Source: Hydrogenophilales bacterium (GTDB lineage: Bacteria > Pseudomonadota > Gammaproteobacteria > Burkholderiales > Thiobacillaceae). From it: 64,000 bases of DNA. A model generated the notes under the pieces. The model was not told the origin of the DNA. It was given only the letters and a program-made list of their open reading frames with translations, and searched no databases. Shown piece after piece: positions 25,518 through 33,549 of this stretch. The first letter of the stretch is position 1, and each line of letters begins with the position of its first letter. The stretch spans positions 171,711 through 235,710 of the forward strand of contig JAHFRD010000005.1 of NCBI GenBank assembly GCA_023258975.1, written 5' to 3'. The position numbers and the translations under genes are program-made.

Positions 25518-27356
25518 ATGTCCCGCGCCCTCCGCAATATCGCCATCATCGCCCACGTAGACCACGGCAAGACCACGCTGGTCGACAAGCTCCTGCAACA
25601 GTCCGGTTCCTTCGCCGCCCACCAACAACTGACCGAACGGATGATGGACTCCAACGATCTGGAGAAGGAACGCGGCATCACCATCCTGGCCAAGAACACC
25701 TCGGTGGAATACGCGGGGGTCCACATCAACATCGTCGACACCCCCGGCCACGCCGACTTCGGCGGCGAGGTGGAACGGGTGTTGGGCATGGTCGATGGCG
25801 TGCTGTTGCTGGTGGACGCCGTGGAAGGCCCGATGCCGCAGACCCGCTTCGTCACCAAGAAGGCGCTCGCCCTCGGCTTGAGGCCCATCGTCGTGGTGAA
25901 CAAGGTGGACCGCGACGGCGCCGACCCGGACAACGCGGTGAACCTGACTTTCGACCTGTTCGACAAGCTGGGCGCCACCGACGAACAACTCGATTTCCCC
26001 ATCGTCTACGCTTCCGCCCTGAACGGCTGGGCGGTGCAGGAACAGGAAGACGAACGGGTGGACATGAAGCCGCTGTTCGAGACCGTGCTGAAATATGTGC
26101 CGTCGCCGGCCACCGACGTCGACGCCCCCTTGCAGTTGCAGATATCCGCGCTCGATTACAACAGCTACGTCGGCCGCATCGGCGTGGGCCGCATCCAGCG
26201 CGGCCGGGTCAAGACCGGCCAGCAGGTCATGGTGTTGTTCGGCACCGACGAGGAAATGATCGAGCACGAGCGCACCCCGCTCAAGGCCAAGATCGGCCAG
26301 GTGTTCGGCTACCGTGGCATGAGCAAGGTTGAACTGGACGAAGGCCTGGCCGGCGACATCGTCCAGATCACCGGCATCGAAGACCTGGTTCTGGGCGCCA
26401 CCCTCACCGATCTGGAAAACCCGGAAGCCCTGCCGCTGCTGAAGATCGACGAGCCCACCCTGTCCATGCAGTTCATGGTCAATACCAGCCCGCTGGCCGG
26501 CACCGAAGGCAAGTTCGTCACCAGCCGCCAGATTCGCGACCGCCTGCACAAGGAACTGCTCACCAACATGGCGCTGCGCGTGCATGACACCAAGGACGCC
26601 GACATTTTCGACGTCTCCGGGCGCGGCGAACTGCACCTGTCCATCCTGCTGGAAAACATGCGCCGCGAAGGCTTCGAGATCACCGTGGGCCGCCCGCGTG
26701 TGGTGAAGAAGATCGTCAACGGCGTCGAACTGGAACCCTACGAGCAGCTCACCGTGGACGTCGAGGAAGGCCATCAGGGCGGCGTCATGGAAAGCCTTGG
26801 CCTGCGTCGCGGCGACCTTCAGGACATGGTGCCGGACGGCCGCGGCCGGGTCCGCATCGAATACCGCATCCCCGCGCGCGGCCTGATCGGCTTCCAGGGC
26901 GAGTTCATGAACCTGACGCGCGGCACCGGCCTGCTCTCCCACGTTTTTGACGAATACGCCCCGGTCAAGGAAGGCGGCGTTGCCGAACGCCGCAACGGCG
27001 TGCTGATTTCCCAGGAAAACGGCGATGCCGTGGCCTATGCCCTGTGGAAGTTGCAGGATCGCGGCCGCATGTTCGTCAACCCCGGCGACAAGCTGTACGA
27101 AGGCATGGTCATCGGCATCCACAGCCGCGACAACGATCTGGTGGTCAACCCGGTCAAGGGCAAGCAACTCACCAACGTGCGCGCCTCCGGCACCGACGAA
27201 GCCGTGCGCCTGGTGCCGTCGATCATCCTCAGCCTGGAATCCGCGATCGAATTCATCGCCGACGACGAACTGGTCGAACTCACCCCGAAAAGCATCCGCA
27301 TCCGCAAGCGCTTCCTCAACGAGCACGACCGCAAGCGGGCCGCGCGCGAAGGGTAA
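25518..27356 (+). CDS. typA: Ribosome-binding GTPase TypA/BipA
   Basis: Translational GTPase that binds the ribosome near EF-G and is needed for assembly and stress adaptation. The 612-residue length is typical. G1 is [16 protein letters not shown], the switch region has [16 protein letters not shown]3 is [12 protein letters not shown] and G4 is [12 protein letters not shown]. The C-terminal part has the TypA-specific segments [20 protein letters not shown] and [18 protein letters not shown]. It stands alone, preceded by a probable extended -10 promoter and followed directly by a REP-like palindrome. Confidence 0.97.
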   Translation: MSRALRNIAIIAHVDHGKTTLVDKLLQQSGSFAAHQQLTERMMDSNDLEKERGITILAKNTSVEYAGVHINIVDTPGHADFGGEVERVLGMVDGVLLLVDAVEGPMPQTRFVTKKALALGLRPIVVVNKVDRDGADPDNAVNLTFDLFDKLGATDEQLDFPIVYASALNGWAVQEQEDERVDMKPLFETVLKYVPSPATDVDAPLQLQISALDYNSYVGRIGVGRIQRGRVKTGQQVMVLFGTDEEMIEHERTPLKAKIGQVFGYRGMSKVELDEGLAGDIVQITGIEDLVLGATLTDLENPEALPLLKIDEPTLSMQFMVNTSPLAGTEGKFVTSRQIRDRLHKELLTNMALRVHDTKDADIFDVSGRGELHLSILLENMRREGFEITVGRPRVVKKIVNGVELEPYEQLTVDVEEGHQGGVMESLGLRRGDLQDMVPDGRGRVRIEYRIPARGLIGFQGEFMNLTRGTGLLSHVFDEYAPVKEGGVAERRNGVLISQENGDAVAYALWKLQDRGRMFVNPGDKLYEGMVIGIHSRDNDLVVNPVKGKQLTNVRASGTDEAVRLVPSIILSLESAIEFIADDELVELTPKSIRIRKRFLNEHDRKRAAREG

Positions 27357-27357
27357 A

Positions 27358-27415
27358 GTAGCGCCGGCGACTCGCCGCGTAGTTGGCAAATTCGCCGGCG
27401 GGACGCCGGCGCTAC
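27358..27415. repeat. REP-like palindrome, family B
   Basis: Arms begin GTAGCGCCGGCG and end CGCCGGCGCTAC with an imperfect centre. It fills the gap between typA and the MtfA-type peptidase gene and ends six bases before the latter's ATG. Confidence 0.85.
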
Positions 27416-27421
27416 ACGTCC

Positions 27422-28195
27422 ATGAGCCTCCTGCAAACCCTCTTCGCCAAACCACAACCGGTGCCCGCGCCGGGGGTGGCGGATTGGGAGACGGCCTTTT
27501 CCGTGCCGCTGTTCGCCGGGCTCAAGTCCGACGATCTCGAATCCCTGCAAACCCTGGCCGAGCAACTCCTGGCCGACAAGACCTTCACCCCGGTGGCCGA
27601 CGCCCAACCCTCGGGCGCGGACATCGCCGCCATCGCCGCGCGCGCGGCACTCCCCATCCTGAAACTCGGCGCCGCCTGGTATCAGGGCTGGCATGAAGTG
27701 GTGCTCTACCCCGCCCAGTTCATCCACGACGCCGAGGAAGTGGACGAGCACGGCATCGTCCACCAGATGCACCACGTGCGCAGTGGCGAGGCCTGGGCCG
27801 GCGGCCCACTGATCCTGTCGCTGGACGACTTGCAATGGTCCGGCCGGGGCGAGGGTTACGACGTGGTGATCCACGAATTCGCGCACAAGCTGGACATGGG
27901 CGATGGGGGTGTGAACGGACTGCCACCATTGCACGGCGACATGAAGGTGGCGGACTGGTCGGCGGCGTTCAACCCCGCTTTCGCGGATTTCCGCCGCCGC
28001 GTCGATGCCGGCGAGGACACGGAAATCGACCCCTACGCGGCGGAAAGCCCGGCCGAGTTCTTCGCCGTGCTCACGGAATATTTCTTTGATCTGCCGGAGG
28101 CGCTGGTCGAGGCCTATCCGGCGGTGTATGAACAATTGCGCCGGTTCTACCGGCAAGACCCGATGGAGCGGTTTTATGACACTTCAAATTCATGA
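27422..28195 (+). CDS. MtfA-type zinc peptidase
   Basis: A 257-residue protein of the MtfA (DgsA anti-repressor) family of zinc aminopeptidases. The metal site HEFAHKLDM (HExxH, His151 and His155) and the downstream acidic segment AAESPAEFFAVLTEYFF match the family; QWSGRGEGYDVVIHEF is also typical. In E. coli MtfA sequesters the Mlc repressor, but here a general cytosolic peptidase role is as likely. The ATG at 27422 follows a REP-like palindrome and no Shine-Dalgarno is visible; a TTG at 27383 inside the repeat is an alternative. Its last 20 bases overlap the thioredoxin gene, so the two are probably translationally coupled. Confidence 0.88.
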   Translation: MSLLQTLFAKPQPVPAPGVADWETAFSVPLFAGLKSDDLESLQTLAEQLLADKTFTPVADAQPSGADIAAIAARAALPILKLGAAWYQGWHEVVLYPAQFIHDAEEVDEHGIVHQMHHVRSGEAWAGGPLILSLDDLQWSGRGEGYDVVIHEFAHKLDMGDGGVNGLPPLHGDMKVADWSAAFNPAFADFRRRVDAGEDTEIDPYAAESPAEFFAVLTEYFFDLPEALVEAYPAVYEQLRRFYRQDPMERFYDTSNS

Positions 28196-28556
28196 CCACA
28201 AACATGAGCACGACGTCTGCGACCAGTGCATTTTCGATACCGATACCCACCACTTCGAGGCCGATGTCGTCGAAGCCTCCAAAGACCATCTGGTGATGGT
28301 CGACATGTGGGCGGACTGGTGCGGCCCCTGCCATTTCCTCACCCCGGTGCTGCTCAAGGTCGTCCCCTCCTACGCCGGCAAAGTACGCCTGGCCAAGGTC
28401 GAGGTGGACGAGGGCGACAACATGAAGATCGCCGGCCGCCACGGCGCCCGCGGTTTCCCCACGGTCGTGCTGTACAAGAACGGCGTGGAAGTGGACCGCT
28501 TCCATTCCGCCAAGCCGGAACACTTCGTGCGCGAATTCATCGAGAAGCATCTGTAG
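28176..28556 (+). CDS. Thioredoxin-fold protein with His-rich CxxC N-terminus
   Basis: A 126-residue thioredoxin. The active site WCGPC is at 48-52, in VDMWADWCGPCHFLTP, and the cis-Pro loop is GFPTVVLYKNGVEV. Before the fold lies an unusual N-terminus, IHDHKHEHDVCDQC, with five His and a second CxxC (Cys15, Cys18) that could bind metal or serve as a second redox pair. No signal peptide is seen. The gene begins inside the last 20 bases of the MtfA-type peptidase gene, so the products may act together. Its TAG stop is the TAG of the family B palindrome that follows (GTAGCGCC), suggesting that repeat insertion trimmed or replaced the native end. Confidence 0.9.
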   Translation: MTLQIHDHKHEHDVCDQCIFDTDTHHFEADVVEASKDHLVMVDMWADWCGPCHFLTPVLLKVVPSYAGKVRLAKVEVDEGDNMKIAGRHGARGFPTVVLYKNGVEVDRFHSAKPEHFVREFIEKHL

Positions 28557-28620
28557 CGCCGGCGACTCACCGGCTCGTTCTTCTGACTGGAACAACGGGC
28601 CGGCGAGACGCCGGCGCTAC
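28553..28620. repeat. REP-like palindrome, family B
   Basis: GTAGCGCCGGCG to CGCCGGCGCTAC, with a central part almost the same as in the copy at 33482. Its second to fourth bases form the stop codon of the thioredoxin gene. Confidence 0.88.
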
Positions 28621-28693
28621 ATTGCGTAGCACGGCCAGTTCCGCCACAAATGGACGATCCGGATTGAACCTATTTCCCGCAGTTGCAGGTGCC

Positions 28694-28751
28694 GTAGGAG
28701 CGGGCTTGCCCGCGAATGGCCGCGTTCTATCGCGGGCAAGCCCGCTCCTAC
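28694..28751. repeat. REP-like palindrome, family A
   Basis: GTAGGAGCGGGCTTGCCCGC and its complement around a short loop, almost identical to the copy at 252-315. With the neighbouring family B copy it fills most of the 306-bp gap 28557-28862, which holds no other recognisable feature. Confidence 0.88.
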
Positions 28752-28862
28752 GAGTGACGTTTCCACTCACCCTGCGGGTGAAGCGGACAATCACCGGTCA
28801 TGCCTTTGCCCACGCAGCTTTCGAGCGTTTTGCGTACGACCAACTGCGGTTTCCAGGTTGAA

Positions 28863-30233
28863 ATGAACCACGCTTCCCCGCGCTCTGATTCCTGGCTATC
28901 CATCGAGGAAGCTCTGGACGAATTCGAGCCCGGATTCCACATGGAGCGCGAGCAACCGCCACTTCACCTTCCCAAGGCGGCACTCCGCGCCGCCGACATC
29001 GAACCCTTCCGCGTCATGGCAATCCTGGCGCGGGCGCGGGCACTGGAAGCCGAGGGGCGCGACATCGTCCACATGGAAGTGGGCGAGCCGGACTTCCCCA
29101 CCCCGGCGCCCATCGTCGAAGCCGGCATCAATGCGCTGCGCGCGGGGCAGACCCATTACACCCCGGCGCTGGGCCTGCCCGCCCTGCGCCAAGCCATCGC
29201 CGGCTATTACGCCGAGCGTTACCGGGTCGCGGTCGATGCCGGCCGGGTCTGTGTCACTCCCGGCGCTTCCGGCGCCCTGCTGCTGGTGATGGCGGCGCTG
29301 TTCGATCCCGGCGAGGAAGTGTTGCTGGCCGATCCCGGTTATCCCTGCAACCGGCATTTCGCACGGGTGGTGGAAGCGCGTGGCGTCGGCATCCCGGTGG
29401 GGGCGGAGAATGGCTTTCAGCTGACGGCGGCGCTGGTGGAACAACATTGGGGGCCACGCACCAAGGGCGTGCTGGTGGCCAACCCCGGCAACCCCACCGG
29501 CACGATCATCCATGCCGCCGAACTACGCGCCATCCATGAGGTAGTGAAGGCGCGCGGCGGCTGGCTGATCGTCGATGAGATCTATCACGAGCTGATCTAT
29601 GCCGACCCCCTCACCCTGCCCTCTGATGAAACGACTCAGCATTCGACCAGGCAGGCCAAGAACGCCCGCCAAGTCGCTGCTAATCCCCTGGGGGGAGAGG
29701 GGGAAAACACAGCCGCCGCCCTCGGCGAAGACGTGATCGTCATCAACAGTTTCTCGAAATACTTCCTCATGACCGGCTGGCGCCTGGGCTGGCTGCTGGC
29801 GCCGCCCTCCCTGATGGCGGCCATCGACCGGCTGGCGCAAAACCTCTTCCTCTCCGCGCCCACCGTCGCCCAGCATGCCGCCCTCGCCGCCCTGGCGCCG
29901 GGAACGCGGCCGCTGCTGGAAGCGCGCAAGGCCGAACTGCGCGGGCGCCGCGATCTGCTGTTGCCGCAACTGCGCCGACTCGGCTTCGACATTCCGGTAG
30001 CGCCCGAAGGCGCTTTCTATATCTACGCCGGCATCGAGCGATTCGGGCTGGATTCCGAAGCCTTCGCGGAAAAACTGCTGCTGGAAGCCGGCGTCGCCAT
30101 CACGCCTGGCACCGATTTCGGCGCGCATCAGGCCAGCCGCCATGTGCGCTTCGCCTATACCACCGCCAGTGAGCGTATCCGCGAAGCTTTACAGCGCATC
30201 GCGGCCGCACTTGACTCCCCGCTTCAACGATAA
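28863..30233 (+). CDS. Class I/II PLP aminotransferase with internal insert
   Basis: PLP-dependent aminotransferase of fold type I (aspartate/alanine transaminase-like), 456 residues; the amino-acid substrate cannot be fixed. Core motifs: DIVHMEVGEPDFPTPAPIVE, HYTPALGLPALRQAI, LVANPGNPTGTI, IVDEIYHELIY and the PLP lysine in NSFSKYFLMTGWRLGW (Lys299). Two oddities. The first roughly 40 residues are not part of the family core, so the start at 28863 is uncertain. Between IYHELIYAD and ALGEDVIVINSF there are about 30 extra residues (about 249-283) encoded by repeat-like DNA at 29606-29709. The frame is kept, so the protein may still be made, but this loop is near the active site. Confidence 0.88.
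   Translation: MNHASPRSDSWLSIEEALDEFEPGFHMEREQPPLHLPKAALRAADIEPFRVMAILARARALEAEGRDIVHMEVGEPDFPTPAPIVEAGINALRAGQTHYTPALGLPALRQAIAGYYAERYRVAVDAGRVCVTPGASGALLLVMAALFDPGEEVLLADPGYPCNRHFARVVEARGVGIPVGAENGFQLTAALVEQHWGPRTKGVLVANPGNPTGTIIHAAELRAIHEVVKARGGWLIVDEIYHELIYADPLTLPSDETTQHSTRQAKNARQVAANPLGGEGENTAAALGEDVIVINSFSKYFLMTGWRLGWLLAPPSLMAAIDRLAQNLFLSAPTVAQHAALAALAPGTRPLLEARKAELRGRRDLLLPQLRRLGFDIPVAPEGAFYIYAGIERFGLDSEAFAEKLLLEAGVAITPGTDFGAHQASRHVRFAYTTASERIREALQRIAAALDSPLQR
29606..29709. repeat. In-frame repeat-like insertion inside the aminotransferase gene
   Basis: The segment starts CCCCCTCACCCTGCCCTCTG and ends CCCCTGGGGGGAGAGGGGGA. Such CCCTCACCC...GGGGAGAGGG ends are typical of intergenic repeat elements in GC-rich proteobacteria. 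Here the segment lies within the coding sequence and keeps it open. Confidence 0.6.
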
Positions 30234-30269
30234 TGCGCCACCTTACGCCGGCCACCCGCCCCTGACGCC

Positions 30270-31052
30270 ATGCCCAAAGACACCCCGGCCTTCAAGATCA
30301 AGAACGCCAACCTGCCGCTGTTCGTGCTGCACGCGCTGACGCCGGACATGGCGCAATTCAAACTGCAACTGGAAGCGCATCTCGCCCAGATGCCCGACTT
30401 TTTCGCCGGCGCCCCGGTGGCGCTGGGCCTGGCGGCCATCGCCGAAGCGGATGAGACGCCGGATTTCGCCGACCTCGCCGCCTTCATGCGGCAACGCGGC
30501 ATGGCCATCGCCGGCGTGATCGGCGGCTCCGAGGCACAACGCCGCGCCGCTCAGGATTGCGGGCTGGGGCTATTCCCGGAAGCGCGCGTGGCGCGCAAGC
30601 CGGTCGAGCCGCCGGTGGTCGAGCAACCCGCCCCGGAATCCGTGCCCGAGGCGCCCGCCGCCACGCCGGAGCCACCGCCAGAGGCCACGCCCGCCACCTC
30701 GCCGCCGCGCCGCCCCACCCTGGTCATCGACAAGCCGGTGCGTACCGGCCAGCGCATCCACGCCGAGGGCGGCGATCTGGTGGTGCTGGCCATCGTCAAC
30801 GCCGGCGCCGAGTTGATCGCCGATGGCGACATCCACGTCTACGCCCCTCTGCGCGGCCGCGCCCTGGCCGGCGCGCGCGGCGACATCGCCGCGCGCATCT
30901 ACGCGCAGTGCATGGAAGCGGAGCTGGTTTCCATCGCCGGTTATTTTCAGGTATTCGAGGACGGCATCCCGGCCGCGCAGCGAAGCAAGCCGGTTCAGGT
31001 CTTTCTCGATGGCGAGCGCGTGGCGCTGGCCAATCTCGCGTCGGTTCGCTGA
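30270..31052 (+). CDS. minC: Septum site-determining protein MinC
   Basis: Inhibitor of FtsZ ring assembly away from midcell. The 260-residue protein has the N-terminal FtsZ-interacting domain (about 1-105, FKIKNANLPLFVLHAL), a Pro/Glu/Ala linker (about 108-150) and the C-terminal beta-helix domain that binds MinD (TLVIDKPVRTGQRIHAEGGD, then GDIHVYAPLRGRALAGARGD). It is the first gene of minC-minD-minE, with 55 bp before minD. Confidence 0.96.
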   Translation: MPKDTPAFKIKNANLPLFVLHALTPDMAQFKLQLEAHLAQMPDFFAGAPVALGLAAIAEADETPDFADLAAFMRQRGMAIAGVIGGSEAQRRAAQDCGLGLFPEARVARKPVEPPVVEQPAPESVPEAPAATPEPPPEATPATSPPRRPTLVIDKPVRTGQRIHAEGGDLVVLAIVNAGAELIADGDIHVYAPLRGRALAGARGDIAARIYAQCMEAELVSIAGYFQVFEDGIPAAQRSKPVQVFLDGERVALANLASVR

Positions 31053-31107
31053 AACGGCCAACCCGGCGATAATGCGCAACGTTTTCTTTGGAGAGGGTTG
31101 AGGAAAA

Positions 31108-31920
31108 GTGGCAAAAGTCATCGTAGTGACCTCCGGCAAGGGAGGAGTGGGCAAGACCACCACCAGCGCCAGTTTCTCCAGCGGCCTCGCGCTGCGCGGC
31201 AACAAGACCGTGGTGATCGACTTCGACGTCGGCCTGCGTAACCTCGACCTCATCATGGGCTGCGAGCGGCGCGTGGTGTTCGACATCATCAACGTCATCA
31301 ACGGCGACGCCAATCTGAACCGCGCCCTGATCAAGGACAAGCACTGCGACAACCTGTTCGTCCTGCCCGCCTCGCAGACCCGCGACAAGGACGCGCTCTC
31401 CCTGGAAGGCGTGGGCAAGATCATCGACGAGTTGAAGGAAACCTTCGATTACATCGTCTGCGACTCCCCCGCCGGCATCGAGCACGGCGCCTTTTCCGCC
31501 ATGTATTACGCCGACGAGGCGCTGGTGGTGACCAACCCGGAAGTCTCCTCGGTGCGCGACTCCGACCGCATCCTGGGCATCCTCGCCGCCAAATCGAAAC
31601 GCGCGGTGGACAAGCTGGAACCGGTCAAGGAACACCTCCTGGTGACCCGCTACAACCCCGGCCGGGTGGCCGCCGGCGAGATGCTGTCGGTGGACGACAT
31701 CCAGGAAATCCTGCGCATCCCGCTGCTGGGCGTGATTCCGGAATCGGAATCGGTGTTGCAGGCTTCCAACGCCGGCACCCCGGCCATCCACCTGGACAAG
31801 AGCGACGTCGCCGACGCCTACAAGGACGTGGTGGCGCGCTTCATGGGTGAAGACGTGCCAATGCGCTTCACCACCGCTGAAAAGGTGGGTTTGTTCAAAC
31901 GACTGTTCGGAGGCCGCTGA
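31108..31920 (+). CDS. minD: Septum site-determining ATPase MinD
   Basis: Membrane-associated ATPase that recruits MinC and oscillates with MinE. The 270-residue protein has the deviant Walker A motif TSGKGGVGKTTTSASFSSG, then VVIDFDVGLRNLDLIMG and YIVCDSPAGIEHGA. Its C-terminal amphipathic membrane-targeting helix is AEKVGLFKRLFGG. The start codon is GTG at 31108, with GAGG upstream. It lies one base from minE. Confidence 0.98.
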   Translation: MAKVIVVTSGKGGVGKTTTSASFSSGLALRGNKTVVIDFDVGLRNLDLIMGCERRVVFDIINVINGDANLNRALIKDKHCDNLFVLPASQTRDKDALSLEGVGKIIDELKETFDYIVCDSPAGIEHGAFSAMYYADEALVVTNPEVSSVRDSDRILGILAAKSKRAVDKLEPVKEHLLVTRYNPGRVAAGEMLSVDDIQEILRIPLLGVIPESESVLQASNAGTPAIHLDKSDVADAYKDVVARFMGEDVPMRFTTAEKVGLFKRLFGGR

Positions 31921-31921
31921 A

Positions 31922-32203
31922 ATGTCCCTGATCGACAACCTGCTCGACTACCTGCGCGGCCCCGAGAAAAAAACCGCCGCCGTGGCCAAGGAACGGCTAC
32001 AGATCATCCTCGCCCACGAACGCGCCGGCCGCGGCGCCGCCACCCCGGACTACCTGCCCGCATTGCAGGAAGAACTGCTCGAAGTCATCGCCAAATACAT
32101 CCACATCGACCGCGAGCACATCAAGGTGCAACTGGACAAACACGGCGAATACGACGTGCTGGAACTGAACATCACCCTGCCGGAAACCCAGCGGGGGTTG
32201 TAA
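31922..32203 (+). CDS. minE: Topological specificity factor MinE
   Basis: Stimulates MinD ATPase and restricts MinCD to the poles. The 93-residue protein has the anti-MinCD helix region AKERLQIILAHERAG and the C-terminal topological domain LLEVIAKYIHIDREHIKVQL. It starts one base after the minD stop and is the end of the minCDE operon, followed by a hairpin with a T-run. Confidence 0.97.
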   Translation: MSLIDNLLDYLRGPEKKTAAVAKERLQIILAHERAGRGAATPDYLPALQEELLEVIAKYIHIDREHIKVQLDKHGEYDVLELNITLPETQRGL

Positions 32204-32210
32204 ACACCCT

Positions 32211-32240
32211 GTAGCGCCGGCACCCTGCCGGCGTCTTTTT
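32211..32240 (+). terminator. minCDE terminator, derived from family B repeat
   Basis: GTAGCGCCGGCACCCTGCCGGCGTC followed by five T, just after the minE stop. The stem starts with the family B signature GTAGCGCCGGC. Confidence 0.7.
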
Positions 32241-32254
32241 GCCCAGCGTTGTTC

Positions 32255-32276
32255 GGCCCGCAAGCGGGCCTCCTAC
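32255..32276. repeat. Partial family A REP-like hairpin
   Basis: GGCCCGCAAGCGGGCCTCCTAC: on the minus strand it reads GTAGGAGGCCCGCTTGCGGGCC, a short relative of family A. It lies between the convergent minE and yajQ ends. Confidence 0.55.
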
Positions 32277-32290
32277 CGGGATAAGCCGCC

Positions 32291-32776
32291 TCAATCGCGG
32301 AAATTCTGGTACTGCAAGGGGAAGTCGGTGATCGACTTCCTCATCAGGGCGATGACGTCCTGCAGCACATCGCGCTTGGCGCCCGAAACCCGCACGCTCT
32401 CGCCCTGAATGCTGGCGGTGACCTTGAGCTTGGAATCCTTGATCAGCTTCACCACCCGCTTCGACAACTCGGTTTCCAGACCGTGTTTCACCGTGGTGAC
32501 GCGCTTTACCTTGTTGCCGGAAACCTTCTCGCTCTTGCCCATATCCAGGCAGCGCACATCGACCCCGCGCTTCGCCAGCTTGCCGTTGAGCACTTCCTGT
32601 ACCTGATCCAGCTTGAAGTCGTCGTCCGCGAACACGGTCAACACGTATTCGGCCTGCTCGACGCGGGCGTCGGAGCCCTTGAAATCGAAGCGGTTGCTCA
32701 CTTCCTTGTTGGTCTGCTCGACCGCGTTCTTGACTTCGGTCTTGTCGACTTCGGAGACGATATCGAATGAAGGCAT
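32291..32776 (-). CDS. yajQ: YajQ-family nucleotide/c-di-GMP-binding protein
   Basis: A 161-residue protein of the UPF0234/YajQ family. It opens [20 protein letters not shown] and contains [13 protein letters not shown] and the late segment [18 protein letters not shown], all conserved in the family. Members bind nucleotides, and the Xanthomonas member XC_3703 was shown to bind c-di-GMP. With five GGDEF genes nearby, an effector role is reasonable but unproven. It is convergent with minE and lies downstream of the parDE pair on the same strand. Confidence 0.95.
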   Translation of the reverse strand: MPSFDIVSEVDKTEVKNAVEQTNKEVSNRFDFKGSDARVEQAEYVLTVFADDDFKLDQVQEVLNGKLAKRGVDVRCLDMGKSEKVSGNKVKRVTTVKHGLETELSKRVVKLIKDSKLKVTASIQGESVRVSGAKRDVLQDVIALMRKSITDFPLQYQNFRD

Positions 32777-32810
32777 GGGGATTCCTTGCTGTGAATGATT
32801 GGGTTTGGGT

Positions 32811-33113
32811 TCAGTCCCGCTGGTCGCGGAACAAGGCGGTTAGATCGCGGGCGCCGTGCAGCACGCGAATGATGGTGACTTCTTTGGCCGCAGCGACAAA
32901 GAAAATCATATAGCGGTGGTAGGCGCAGGCGCGGATGCCCTCACCCAGTTCATGCCGCATACGATAGGCCTCGGGTGAGCCGGCTATCTTCCGACATTGG
33001 CCGCGCAATTCGCGCACGAAACTCAACGCGCGGGCCGGACTGTCCGAGGCGATGTAATCGCCTATTTCCGCGATATCGGACTCGGCCAGCGGGGTAATGA
33101 ACAGACGCTTCAC
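32811..33113 (-). CDS. ParE/RelE-type toxin
   Basis: A 100-residue toxin of the ParE/RelE fold ([20 protein letters not shown], then [20 protein letters not shown] and [13 protein letters not shown]). ParE members poison DNA gyrase and RelE members cleave mRNA; which applies cannot be read with certainty, but the Arg/His-rich RVLHGARD end is ParE-like. It overlaps the upstream antitoxin gene by 4 bp, as is usual for type II toxin-antitoxin modules. Confidence 0.88.
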   Translation of the reverse strand: MKRLFITPLAESDIAEIGDYIASDSPARALSFVRELRGQCRKIAGSPEAYRMRHELGEGIRACAYHRYMIFFVAAAKEVTIIRVLHGARDLTALFRDQRD

Positions 33114-33364
33114 ACCACCCCGGCTGCTTGATACCTGGCTTCCAGTCGATCGAAAACCTCATCGGCCGAGCGCGACGCGCCGCTGTTCAAACCGGCCTGG
33201 ATGGCCGAACGCAGTTCTTCCAGTTGCAAGGCCTGTTGTTCCTGGTCTTCCAGCAAACGCAGGCCGGCCCGAATGACTTCGCTGACGTTGTTGTAACGCC
33301 CGGAATCAATCTGCGCGCGGATGAAAGATTCAAAATGCGGATTGAGCGCGACGCTGGTGGGCAT
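33110..33364 (-). CDS. ParD-type antitoxin
   Basis: An 84-residue antitoxin with a ribbon-helix-helix DNA-binding N-terminus (SVALNPHFESFIRAQIDSGR, then NNVSEVIRAGLRLLEDQE) and a C-terminal toxin-binding tail (DEVFDRLEARYQAA). The ATG at 33364 is preceded by AGGAG, 7 bases upstream. It precedes and overlaps the ParE-like toxin gene; the pair probably autoregulates through the AT-rich segment at about 33373-33400 (ATTAATAACTGTTAG). Confidence 0.9.
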   Translation of the reverse strand: MPTSVALNPHFESFIRAQIDSGRYNNVSEVIRAGLRLLEDQEQQALQLEELRSAIQAGLNSGASRSADEVFDRLEARYQAAGVV

Positions 33365-33481
33365 GGCGATCTCCTGAATATTAATAACTGTTAGTAAAGC
33401 GCCCATTCCCAGCGGCGTCAACCTTCACGCCAAGCGCACGATTGGGTTCAACGCGGATGACCATTAGCGGCACTTCCCCTT

Positions 33482-33549
33482 GTAGCGCCAGCGTCTCGCC
33501 GGCTCGTACTCTTGATTGGCACAACGGGCCGGCGAGACGCTGGCGCTAC
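33482..33549. repeat. REP-like palindrome, family B
   Basis: GTAGCGCCAGCGTCTCGCCG to its complement ending GGCGCTAC. The centre (TCTTGATTGGCACAACGGGC on the plus strand) matches the copy at 28553-28620. On the minus strand its TAG is the recN stop codon. Confidence 0.88.
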
